Source: Acanthaster planci
Taxonomy: Eukaryota > Echinodermata > Asteroidea > Valvatida > Acanthasteridae
Reading direction: 5' to 3'
DNA length: 64,000 bases
Assembly (NCBI RefSeq): GCF_001949145.1
Contig: NW_019091362.1
Location: forward strand, 490,655 to 554,654
This document shows positions 35,201-47,353 of the stretch, one piece after another. The number at the start of each line of letters is the position of its first letter. Position 1 is the stretch's first letter. A program made the translations under genes and the position numbers. A model generated the notes under the pieces. It did not search any database, was not told where the DNA came from, and saw only the letters and a list, made by a program, of their open reading frames with translations.

Positions 35201-38200
35201 AAAAGGTACATGTACGTACATGCAATTGGTCACATTATCAGTCAAGAGTATTACTACATATGGGCACAGTGACCTTTCCCTTTGGATGCAATTTTTGTCC
35301 AAATTCAACTTTAAATATCTCAAGTTGGCAACAACAAATTTTAAATCCCATTGATACAAACATGCTTTGGAACTTGCAGTTTACATGTATGTCTGTAGTC
35401 AGGTTTTTTGCACAGCCAATCAAATTTGTGCAATCGAAATTTTTCGTTTGTGTTTTTGTTCCACATGCTGCTGGTGCTTAAGAAAAGCACCCTGCAACAT
35501 GGAAACAATATAATCCATTGCAGGCTGCTACAACAAGCCTTAGGATTGGTCACATTGCACAAGATTTGTGACGTAATCGGCCAAATATGGTAATAATCTA
35601 GACTAATTATACTTAAATTGGGATGGGCTGTAGATAAACAGGATGTAGGCAGGAATTCACAAAGTATTGACTTATTAAATGTGTTTGACGTCAAGCACGT
35701 TCTCAAAAGTCAGGAATTGAGGGGCATTAAGAAATAACCAAATTACGAGACCATTGTAATTTCATCATTTGATACTGCATGTGAATTAGTTTAAAGTGCA
35801 CATAGCATACCCAAAAAATGCCGAAGTCCAACACCTGGATTTCCAGTCCATGTCATTTGAAGGACTCAGGTCCATGTTTCTTTGTTAACATTCACTTGAC
35901 ACAACAAGCTCTGTAAATGTTTTCCACATAATGGAGCAGTTAGTAAAAAATTCCTAATGAATTGGAAACAAAATGGGGAAAAAAGATAAATACCTAATAC
36001 TAACATTTCTTTACCTACATGTAGGTAAATTTGTGATGTGTACTGTTTTTATTTATTGATTAATAACTGATTGAGTGATTGATCTAATAATAACCTGACT
36101 TGTGTACAGTCCTACTAACCCACTAATCCAGGTAATTCCTCCACCTGAGTTCCTCGGGGGAAACTCAGTCAAAGTAACCATTAACATGACCTGGCCCTTT
36201 TCCTTTTTCCTGTCAGTCACAATCGAAAAAAAAAATTCCCTGGGGAGTTAGCTTGGCCATCACTTGGAGTGGAATTATTGGAATTACTAGGCAGCTGGTT
36301 GTCAAGACTTTCCTTGTAGGTTATCTTTCTTCTGGTGTCTTGTCTTGGTATCTGAAAGTCCCCACCCTCGGACTTTGTTTCCAGTTGCTTATATCCTTCC
36401 AGTTGTTCTTTTTAACAGGTCTCTGTTCAACGTAAAAGCAAACAAAATAACAAAAAAATTGAAAAAAAAAACCAAAAAAAACCTTATTTTATTTGACCTC
36501 AATGAGTAACATCAGCATAGTTGTTTCACGAGTTCGATATGAGAGCATGACTTAAGGTACCAGTATAATGCAGAGTAGGATATCTGAAGCAGTCATTAAT
36601 GGATTTTAGTAAATAACTTCCATTCAGGAAGTTACAATTATTGGTAGTTTTATCAATAATTGCATGTGTTCTCTTTTCCATAGCCACAGCAGCATTCTTA
36701 TATATTCTACATGTACTTTTCGTATGATTTGAGGATTCTTGGAGTGAAGAGCTGAGAATAACATCCTTCCACAATTATCAGTATAGTCCCAAATCCCTCA
36801 AAGTAAACAGCAATTAATTCTGGGTTTTAAAATGTCATTATTTACAAAACATGTATGGGGCACACATGTACATGTACATGTACTTAACTGTAACCCTAAC
36901 AGTGCGAAATCCTCTGATTTCAATATGATTTTACACATGATTTTACACACACCCGGACCTGTCCACATTTGTGCACGCACGATAGCAGTATGGCTAATGT
37001 GTTTTAGTGTACACAACCTTTGCAAGAGAATTTTTTATAAAGTTTGATCACTTACATAGTTTGATAGTTGATTGATGATCATTTTATTGACCAGAATTCT
37101 CTCTTCCCTTGATGCTATAGCAACCAAACTTCCATGTGAGAATTTTATGAATGATGCAGCTTTGAGCATGAAAGTCGTTGTATTCCAGAGAGAGCTTGCC
37201 AGAGTTTATACATTTAGATGGATGGCAATCTGGCATTTGGACACTTCTAATATTAGCTGCAAACGTCATTACGTGATACAAACACGAAGAGTCGCTAACT
37301 GCTTTACGCACACACTGACTCGCTTCCCTTGATGGAGCAGCTATTCATGCAATTTGAAAAGGGTGGATAGGAGCCATTGTTGAACTAAAGGAGGGGGCGA
37401 CTTGGAGAAGCCCAGCAAATATCAATGTATTGAAGCCGTTACTGTGTGGCAGTCGCCTCTTTCTCCTGACAAACGGTAGTCGTCTGAAGAAATAAAAGCC
37501 AGTTGCGTAAATTGTGACGAAGCAACGCCTGCTTTGCTGGGACAAATGCTTGATGGTCAGGCTGTTAGTGAGTGTCATCCCTCCCTTGAAAGATCAAGTG
37601 CGATTTCCTTTTTTGTGAGCTGTGGTATTGTGCTGACCGAGGGGCTGTCGTTGGTCATAAATGGGGCTCTGCACTGCAAACTGGATCACTTTGTGTCTGT
37701 TTAAATGTAATATTGTCCACGCAAAAGCCTCTTGTCACTCGAAGGAACATCACAAACGTTGACCGCTCTGCTCTTTCCATTTAGTATAATAGGTTGGAAG
37801 ATCTTAGCTTTGCCACAAAATTATCTTGAGTTTTTTTAGATTTTAGTCACACTATCCCTAAGGCACTTTTCTGGATTCTCTAAATGAAAAGTAAATTTAA
37901 AGATAGCAATTTCATATAGCACTAACCTGTAAAAGTAGTGCTTGAAAAGTTAAAAAGAATTATTATTCTTTGTGAAAATTCTAAATTTAGATTAATTCAA
38001 GAAATGGATTGGGAAAGATATGATTTATCAATTGTGTAAATGTGAACTATTTCAACGATGTCAATACATATATTTTTAATCATAAAGTACAAAATGTAAG
38101 TGTGAAAAACAAGTTTTGTGCGTTAAAGTCATCAGAGTGAGTGATGACATGCAAAATGAATAATGTAAGTTTCCTTAAAATGCCACCCTAATGTACAAAC

Positions 38201-38424
38201 TTATTGTTCCATTTGGTCATCTCCTATGGACAACCAGTATCAATTATTCAATATGCAGAAGCAGCTGACAAAAGCGTTTGCCCATGACTTGATCACTCAT
38301 AGGTGGGGAATGAAGAAAACTGTGTAAATCACTTTCCGTGCTTCTATTAAAGTCATCCTTGAAAAGGTCCTCATTTAACAACGGAAGGCAAAGACCTTTG
38401 TCACATCTGGCCATTCCTCCAAAA

Positions 38425-38452
38425 TGACGTCACCCACCTTTAAATGACGTCA
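38425..38452. promoter_or_regulatory. Pair of perfect CRE palindromes (TGACGTCA)
   Basis: TGACGTCA occurs at 38425-38432 and 38445-38452, 20 bp apart (about two helical turns). A third single copy is at 35686-35693. This is the consensus site for CREB/ATF factors. Binding is inference. Confidence 0.4.
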
Positions 38453-41187
38453 GAACTGGGGAGATTTTTTTTCTTGTTTTCCGATTTAACGTATGCAGTG
38501 ATAAAGGTTGTCTAACTGGGGAGAAGGGAGGGGGACTGACATACCACCTGGTGCAAGTAGAGGGAAGAGATCGCTCATGCAAAGATGAAATCTTAGAAAT
38601 CGAATCATTTACTTCAGGTGAAGAGATGTCAAAAATAGACACTAGTCTCAAGTTGTTTTATGGTACGTATACATAAATATTCACTTTAAGCATTTGAAAA
38701 GTCACACAATTTGGAGTGCTACCGGTAGGAACTCTGGGAATGATGGACTGATGTGTTCACTGAAGAGTTAAACATTTATTCAAAGCCCAAGTTGTATACT
38801 TTTTCAGTACATGTAAATGATCTTGAATGACAGGGAGTTACAATGGTACGATGTGAAAAAACTAACAAGGAACATGACAGTACATGTACATGTGTTTGGT
38901 GTATCGGTTCCTAATATAGGACCCCAGGCCCCCAATTCTGTAAACAGGCATTAGTGTGAGAAGAGACTGTTCATGCTTGCCTGTTTGGCTTTGTTGCTCA
39001 TTGATACCGGTACACTAATCAGACCGTATTCCTACATGTACCTTTTGTAATGTTTATACAGGAAGTTGCTTTAGACAACAGTGATTAAAGAAAACACATG
39101 AGTCTGTTCTGGAAAAACTCTGTGGCGCCCAAACTTTGCATACATCACCAAAAGATTGGAGGAGACAAATTGGAGACGCCAGTCTGTGTGAATGATTGAT
39201 ACTTAATATTTGCTGTTGGCCAGGGAGTCCCCCCCCCTTGACCTTGAACCATCACGACATTTGCTCCTCCGAGAAAACCTCGGTGAGCGCAGCGGTGCAT
39301 TACTTCCAGCATAGACAGCAGGTGTTAGACTTAGCAGGGTTTGTTTTCATTACATTTCAGAGGTAATGTTGTCCTTGCTTGACAGGGCAGAAGTAACAAC
39401 ATATTTGATTTTGTTTTTTTTAGAATATTGCATATATACATCTTTGAGTATGTGCAGAAAGTGGATTCAGAATAAAAGCTCTGAAGAGCTTGACTCTTCT
39501 GGAATTCCTCAATTAGAAATCACGTACCACGTGTCTTGCAGAAATATTGACATTTGTTAGCCCTTCATGACAAAATAAGCATGAAGTTGCACTCCACTGT
39601 TTCCTATTATGACGGTTCAAAGTCTAAAATTGAAGGGAAGGTCAAGTTTTGGGTTTTGTGATGTTTGAAAAGACTAATGCATTTTCTATTTAATTCCAAA
39701 TTTTTAGCTGGATCGGATATTTAAAAATGTAATTTTCTTACCAATTTTGACGATAGCATTATTTGTACCTGGTCAAATCTTAATGTCTGTGTACCTGGTC
39801 AAACAGCCACTGGAATAATGTCACATTGTTATCATTTTACTCTAAGTGTTACGTACAGTACATGCACTACTAGAAAGCCCTTTTCCTGTTGAATTAAGAA
39901 ATGCTAATATCACAATAATCACAAATTTCTACTCATTCATTTCCTACTCAGCTCATTTTGTGGTTGCTATAAGCATCCGTAAAAACATGTTCACCATGAT
40001 GTTGGCCCGTGTTTAGATAGGGAAATGTAGTTCGTGAACATGAAGCATGTTGAAAGTCATTTGCGTAACTTCCGCCAATCATACCAGTAAGTCATGTGAT
40101 ATGAATAATGCATATCCTACATTTATTACCATGTCTGTTGCTGCCCAAGACCTTACAAAACATCCAAGACCTTCCTGTGATAACGATTCGTAAGGTGATT
40201 GTGCCCTGTACAACGGAAGGTGTTTTCAGCCACTAGCTGGTGACTTCATATGCTGTTCCCAACTGCAGCCCAACAATTCAGACCGTAATTTTATACTTTT
40301 ATATGTTCAAAACAGTGACAGTCGGAAAAAAGAACTAACTTTTTTATGCTTCAGAGTAATTGCTAACATGCTCCCAACAAAAATGGAGAAATGGATTTGG
40401 CAACCAGAGTTTAATTTGTGGCCGTTACCTTCTTGTACAAAAATCTACTGGCATTATATGTGGAACCAAATTAGAATGGACCTGTTTTTTCCTTTCTGGA
40501 ATGTTGAAGACATGTTTGTGTGTAGTCATTGAGTACTGATTGTACTCGTACTTCATGGTCATATGCACAGTGTCTTCTGGATTATGGTAGATGGATGAGG
40601 TTTGGCATTTACGTGATCACGACTCTTACAGCAAAGAGCTTTCAACCAAGCATGAAAAACTTACCAGGACCAGTACCTTTGACATTTCTTGTGGACGGTT
40701 GGCATTTTGAACAATTTTGTGGACTGTTGGTTTTCATTTGAAGCTATTTTGCTGCAGATTTTGTGGGAAAAAAAGCCTTCCTTTGGGGATTTTCAGATTA
40801 CAGTTGTTTGAATAAATAAATATGAATATGCATGAGCTTCAAATCCCAACTATTTCTTTGTAATTTTGTGGCAGTGGGATAGTAAGAAACATTGTGTAAG
40901 GAAAAGTTTAAAATTTAAGAGGAGCAAGTGTGTACAGTACATGTACATGTCGACGAGACACCTGGCGAAATGACATGGATAGATTACCCTCTTCACAATA
41001 TTTGTGTAATGATAAAGATTAGACAAGTGGTGTTGGCGGTCTTCTTTATGTGTAGATAAAAATCCAGCAATAAACCTGAGTAGAAGGTGTACGTCAGCGT
41101 TCTAGAACCTGTCTCAATGAATCCACCTCACTAGAGCACCACTTATCACTATATCCATCAAAATTGTACCCCAAGGATACTGATGAT

Positions 41188-41244
41188 TGGAATCAGTGGA
41201 AAGGACTGGAATCAATGGAAAGGACTGGAGTCAGTGGAAAGGAC
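41188..41244 (+). repeat. 19-bp tandem repeat, three copies
   Basis: Units tggaatcagtggaaaggac at 41188, 41207 and 41226, with only one or two substitutions. Confidence 0.9.
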
Positions 41245-44200
41245 TGTCTTATATATAAATGCATGTTGCACATAAGACTCTTTAGCCCCATGCAAATAGA
41301 CTGAAGATTTGATAAACTTGACTTTTAGTCCCCACTGACTGTCATTCTACGGGGTTTATTTGGAGATTTGATCCAGGAAGTACCATTAGGCCAGCCAGGT
41401 GATTGGGTTAGCAGCTAGGTGTACAAACAGACAGAGAACCACTCATTCATGATTGGAAGAAGTGTGTGTAACTTGATAGCATCCATGAGGTTGCAGAGGT
41501 TTAGGGAGTGTGTGTTCTTGTATACACTGTACATGGATGGTCAAAAAAAGTACATGCACACATCCCTCCCAGATGGGCCTTTCACAGCCTATTGTTGGGT
41601 GTGTGAACAGAAATGCACACTTTCGTTATGAAACCTGTCAAATGGTAGGATCTGTCCTTCACCCATAGCATGACTGTTATAATGTCTTGGCTTCTATGAA
41701 CTCATCTTCAGTGTCTGTTATGGAGATAAATGGCTCTTTTGCATACTGACATGTAATTGGATCAAACCAACTTTGTTGAAGCACCGTTGGAAATGTAAAT
41801 GAATCAACCACAATCAAATTATACTCATACCTGAGCCCTCTCATATTTCATAATCTGTTCGCAACTCGGAGAAATTAGCCAGTCGTTTTGCCATGTGTCT
41901 ATCGCCCGCCCTCTGGGCAGACTTTAAGTAAAAGTACAGAGGAGGTTAAGCATGACGATGCCTGTGCAGCAGCCCTTTGGCTCTTCCAGGAAATGCACTG
42001 TATCTATGTAATTGGTTAAATTTGCATTACAAAATGCTTAAGGAGCATTAACATGGACGTCAGGACTCTGAAACGTGACTTTAACTGAGCACTATAGAAT
42101 TCTTTGAAAAGTGTGTTTTTAACCACTTCTTCCAGATATTGATGGAAATGCGGTTTTCATCTTGCCAGCACCGTCCAAATCAATTTTAGTGAATGCAGAT
42201 CTTCATAAGTCATCTTTATGCTTGTCACTGTGAAGCCTTCCCCAGTTCTACTTGTTCTTAGAAATTCAATCACCCTGGCTCTGGAAATTACAGTTTAAGT
42301 CCCTAGACATTTTGGTTTACTACCGGGTACTTAGCAGCTGATTGAACATCGTTGAGTCTCTTTAAGATCTGTTGTCTTTTGTCCATCTCTCTGACACCCC
42401 AGAGAAATTTGGCAAATGGAGGGTAAGCTTAACATTGACCTGAATGATTCACTCTGAATCTCCAAGCACTGTGGGCCCCTGTGTGCTCAAAACTTAATGT
42501 GTACTTGGGGGGAAAGGCCTATTTTAACATGCTTGTTTTAAATCCGATGTGAATAATCCTTACTTGCATGTCAAAGACCACTTGTGAGACTTTTGGATCT
42601 GTTAGAGTCTAGACTTGTGGATGGAGAGGACACACTTGACAGGTCTGAAGGACTAAGCGATATTCCCTGGTCTGTAGTCATAGTTCAGGAGGATGCATAT
42701 TTTTCTTTTTAGTGTGTCACTCTTGATGTTTCAAATTTGACAAGTGAAAATATATGAACATTTTACATGTACACATAATTGATGAAAAAAAATCAAGGCA
42801 AATGATGCAAATTAAAAGATTGAATACACCTAGAAATTAGAATGTGTTTTGTGGACGTACATGTGCATTCGATCCAAATAACAAACTGAATAATGTTGGC
42901 ACTCCATAGCAGTCTATTTGTAGAATTGAAAATTTGGATGTCCAACTTCACGTGTGATTGGATATTTGAAGATTTGGTTGTACTGAATTCCCACGTAAGC
43001 AAAAGCAAAAAATACTTTCTCAAAATTAAAACAGAAAAACTGGAAGGACAGTACATGTATTTTTGGCCTTATTGTTAGCTTGTGCATTCACCTGCCTTTG
43101 AGTTGACTTGTTACAGCTTGAAATATGCTTTAGAATGCAATTTTGTTACCAAATGCTTATAATTTAATTTTCCCCTTTTGTTTTATTGATTTACCCACCT
43201 GAATAATTGATTGTGAGAATCAATTGAATATCCAAATATTTGAATAATCAGGAAAGCCCTACAGCACTTGATACGTATATGTTGGCAGTCATAACACGCT
43301 GCTGAATGTGTCGCATTTATGTACATGTGTATGTATGTATTAGCTGATTCTTCAGTATGAGATTGATTTGGAATTTTGTATCTCAGGTCACGGCTTTTTG
43401 TTTCTTGAGCAAGAAATTGCCTGCTGGTGAGATCTCTATTTCCTTTTTTGGCAAGTGCACAATGGCTGCTTCTTTACACGGCAAACATTTACAGTATTTT
43501 CGCACTTTCGAAATTTTACTTAGATCTAGTGTATCAAAAGTCATTGAATGTAATTTGGATGGAAATGGCTTCCAATGCTGTTAATTAATTTAAGCAAAAT
43601 TATATCCATCATACATGTACACAAACAAACATGTTTGCCAACAAAAAAATCTCCAGTCACATTGTGTATAGTGTATCGTCTTTTTAAACATGGGTATGGG
43701 TACTGTTTCGGTACCTCTACGAAAAAAATGTGATACAGAAATTTTTCATATGGCACATTGAATGTACAGGTAAATATTAGTTGGGATAGCTTCTGGGAGT
43801 TCATCGTTTCTGCAGTTTATTGCAGTATTTACCAGTATTTAGAGTGAGACAGTTGCACAGTTCCAATGAATCTGTGTCATTGATACCAGCATACTTGTTA
43901 TCTAGGTTCCTATTTAGGTGGTGTGTTTTACATGTTGTAAAGGAGATGAGAACCAGGCCAACTACGGGGCTAGATTCCTCTTTGATTGGCCGTTAGTGAA
44001 TCCCTAGCAGAGATACCATTGTGAACTCAGCTTTCCTGTCAAGACAAGCATTGTCCATCAATCAACTATGGGTAATGCATGAGGTGAAATTTCAGTCTTG
44101 GGGTGCTTGGAAGTAAGAAAATGAAGAGGAAGAGTTAGTGTGCTTGTATGAAAACAATTTGAAAAACTTCATGAATGATGAGTTTCTAAGAAGAACCATT

Positions 44201-44470
44201 ACACTTAATTTGTCAATAAATCAGCTTGGTATGCCTCTTCTCATCTGTCAAATTATGAAAGAGATTTTAGTGGTGTGTTACAGCTTACGGAAACAGGATA
44301 TTTATGGTTTTGACAAGTATACTGTAATAGTCCTTCTGAATTTTGGATGTTGCATGTGATACTAATGAAATATTCAGTAGCAAAGCACGTGGTACATGGC
44401 CATAGATGATTTGATATTTTTTCTTTACTTCCCCAGGCCTTCACATATGAACGTTGCATACAGAAATTTA

Positions 44471-44529
44471 TTAACCCTAACACTCCTCAGTCCTCCAACA
44501 GGTGAAGGATTGAGGAGAGTTAGGGTTAA
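44471..44529 (-). repeat. 59-bp foldback element, copy B
   Basis: Same element as 13401-13459. The stem arms 44471-44493 and 44507-44529 are nearly identical, but the 13-nt loop tccaacaggtgaa is the reverse complement of copy A's loop. The element is therefore in the opposite orientation. Confidence 0.8.
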
Positions 44530-46342
44530 TGATGTTCTCTGTTCGAACATGCTAACTTGCATGTTCATACATGTATATAAATATTCTAAGCCTTGTCCTT
44601 CATAGTGCTAGTTAAAATTACTGGAGAAAGAAAACATTGGTTGGAGAATGTAGAAAGAATAAAGCCACTCGCATAGTACATGTACATATTAATAAACAGT
44701 TTGATCTACAATTTTTAGTTGAATGCACCCTACCAAAAAGTTTCAACATCAGTTTTGCATGCAGTATTTCCAAATTTGTTGAACTTCCAAAAGATGAAAT
44801 GTATACAGTAACATGCCAACCATTACATATGCATTTTACATATGTCCAAGTATAATGTGGTTTCGGATACTGAGAGACAGTGACAGTAGAGTGTGCATGT
44901 ACTGGTACATGTTATGTTCTTCCATCGTTCATGTGGATTCCCTGCCATTTGTGATACACAAATCAACTCATTCTACTGGGAGAGATGCTCATCAAATAAC
45001 TGTCATCTCTACACTGCAAGGTTGTTTCTCACAGGGATTTCGACTAATTCAGAAATTCTCCATACATGTGCATGTATGTGAGTGTGCACTCTACTCCTAG
45101 TAAGACGAAGAGCCAACTCGAGTAGTATGTCTTTGTAAGTTCAAGTTGACCTCAATTCATGCCCCACTGGTTATCTGGTTCACATTCACATAACGGCTTC
45201 TTTCCAGACTGAGGTTTTGACCCCCCCCCGACTCTTCTTTAAACTGTACCCCTTGGTCAGGACTTCAAGTGCTTGCTATTTTTAAAGTTGACATTTTCCT
45301 TCACATTGCAAAAATAACTGTTTATTGACCACAGTGTGTGGTACATGTACGTGTATGATATACATGTACAAAAAGTTCGTGCACTCAAGCAGTGTTTGTT
45401 GACAATTAATTGTTGATGAATTCAACATAAGCTTCAATGTTTCCTGAAGTTTCTCAGCTTCAATTGGTATTTTGATTAGGTAAACCTCTCCCTCGGTGTA
45501 CATACAGTTGGCCTGTAAAATGGCAACTTTGGCCTGAATACACGTAGTGTAAGATTTCATACATTGAATGCTACATGTCTGAGCAGTCATTATTAAAAGC
45601 AGGTTTTAATGGGAAACAAGTGTAAATCATCTTCAACATCGAGATCCGATGCAAACATAAAAAGAATATGTTGGCCTACATGGTACATGTAGTGCATGTA
45701 CCATACATGTATAAAACATGTTTAATGGCATCCTATACATGTGTCCATGTATATGTACATGTACAATGTAGTTATGCCTTAATTAAATGTCTATACACCA
45801 GGTGGAATGCAAACATACAGGTTGTAGTGTACATTGTGTCATGTCATTTGCCTTAGTCTGTCCAAAGATGTGGTTACAAGGAGCTATTAAAGTCTTATAG
45901 CAATACCACATGTGCCAATTGGTTTGCCATGTGACATTTTAATGAATCAATCAAATTGCTGCAAATTGTAACCAGAGGGGTGTTGACTTTGAGATGGGGC
46001 AATTCTCAACCTCGGGGAATTACATGTACATTAACATGTACCACAGGAATTTAGGAGCATTTGGACCAGTAACTGCAACCACACATGCTCCTCTGCCAAC
46101 AAATTTGAAAGCTCTGTGTACCAATATGGCATGGAGCATTAAACTAGGGGCAGTGTTGTGCATTTTCAGTGAATGAATGGATTTGTGCAAAAGGAATAAA
46201 AAAGGTCACCATGCGAAATGTCGTGTTATTGTTTCATTTATATTCTGTCAGCTGCTTGACTGTGTAAATAGACATGTAGATGTGTCTTCTCATTTTAATG
46301 AACGTTTTAAGTTGCTTAATAACAACATTGCGTGATTCAAAA

Positions 46343-46371
46343 ATAGATAGATAGATAGATGGATGGATGGG
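46343..46371 (+). repeat. GATA/GATG microsatellite
   Basis: About four ATAG units followed by three GATG units. Confidence 0.9.
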
Positions 46372-47270
46372 AGACAATTCCAATTAAATCCGGCTTGTTG
46401 ACTCCCTGTAAATTTTGGTTGATTTTTCCCCAAAATTCTTTTATAAACAGCAGCAGTTTTGTTTGGTACGTGTTTGTCATCTTTACAACTCAATAACTTT
46501 CTTGATAAGAAGTTGGCAACTTTTGCAGTAAATTAAACCTCAGTGTTGTTCAGGTGACTCTGAATGATCTGGAAAGTGACTTGTAAGAAAAACATACAAT
46601 AAGGTCTTGCGTCCCTTCTAACGAGTGGACCGTCGGCACACTCAGTTAATGCATGCAAATTGCCGTCTGTCCATCCTTAAATCTAATAATGCCACCTCTG
46701 GAGTCTGGGCAGGGGGTTCAAAATTGCCCCCTCAAGTGTGGCGTGTTTGTAAATCTGCTCATATCTGACAAGCATTTGTTTTGGCTTTGGAGGAGTCGTT
46801 GGCCGGGATAAAGTTTGGTGTTTTTCCAGTGCCTCGGATGGACCAATCAAACGTTGTGCTAATCTGCCCGGGATTCAGACCTCCCCGTCAATTTCATGCA
46901 GGCTGCCAAAACATGCCTAATATGTATCTTCGTTCCTTTTTTTAATATTTGACTAGAAATATAGGTCATAGTGGGTTAACAGTCAAATTGATGCATTTGG
47001 AAGACAAAGTTGAGTAGACCAGTTTGCAGCCAAACTTTAGTGGTCAGTAGTAATATCCCAATCCACCAAATTTTAAACCAGATAATAAGTTTTGAGCAGA
47101 GTTTAGTTACCTATCAATCAAGTTGAGGCCATATGGCAGCTTGACCTCAAATTAAAAAAAAAAAGCTGCCGTAACAAGATATTGTAGTAGCCCTCAATCA
47201 TTTTGGTATCAAAGATTTCTTCCGTGCCATCAGCATGCACCCTCCCCGTGCTCCTGGATCCCTCTCACAG

Positions 47271-47353
47271 TTACTCTGTACAGGTATCTCCTCATCCTGT
47301 CCACTAGCTCCTTGGCTCTCTTGTCCTGCCTGATTGATTGCACCTTCATGGTG
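47271..47353 (+). other. Possible exon with a hydrophobic helix (low confidence)
   Basis: A pyrimidine-rich acceptor (tggatccctctcacag|) and a strong donor (GTG|gtaagt) bound 83 bp. One frame reads TLYRYLLILSTSSLALLS then CLIDCTFMV, membrane-helix-like, with phase 1 in and 0 out. No neighbour exon is known. It may be chance. Confidence 0.2.

Noticed and set aside
39239-39247. TGACCTTGA, nuclear-receptor (ERR/SF1-type) half-site
   Set aside because: A 9-bp match is expected by chance in a window this size, and there is no supporting context.
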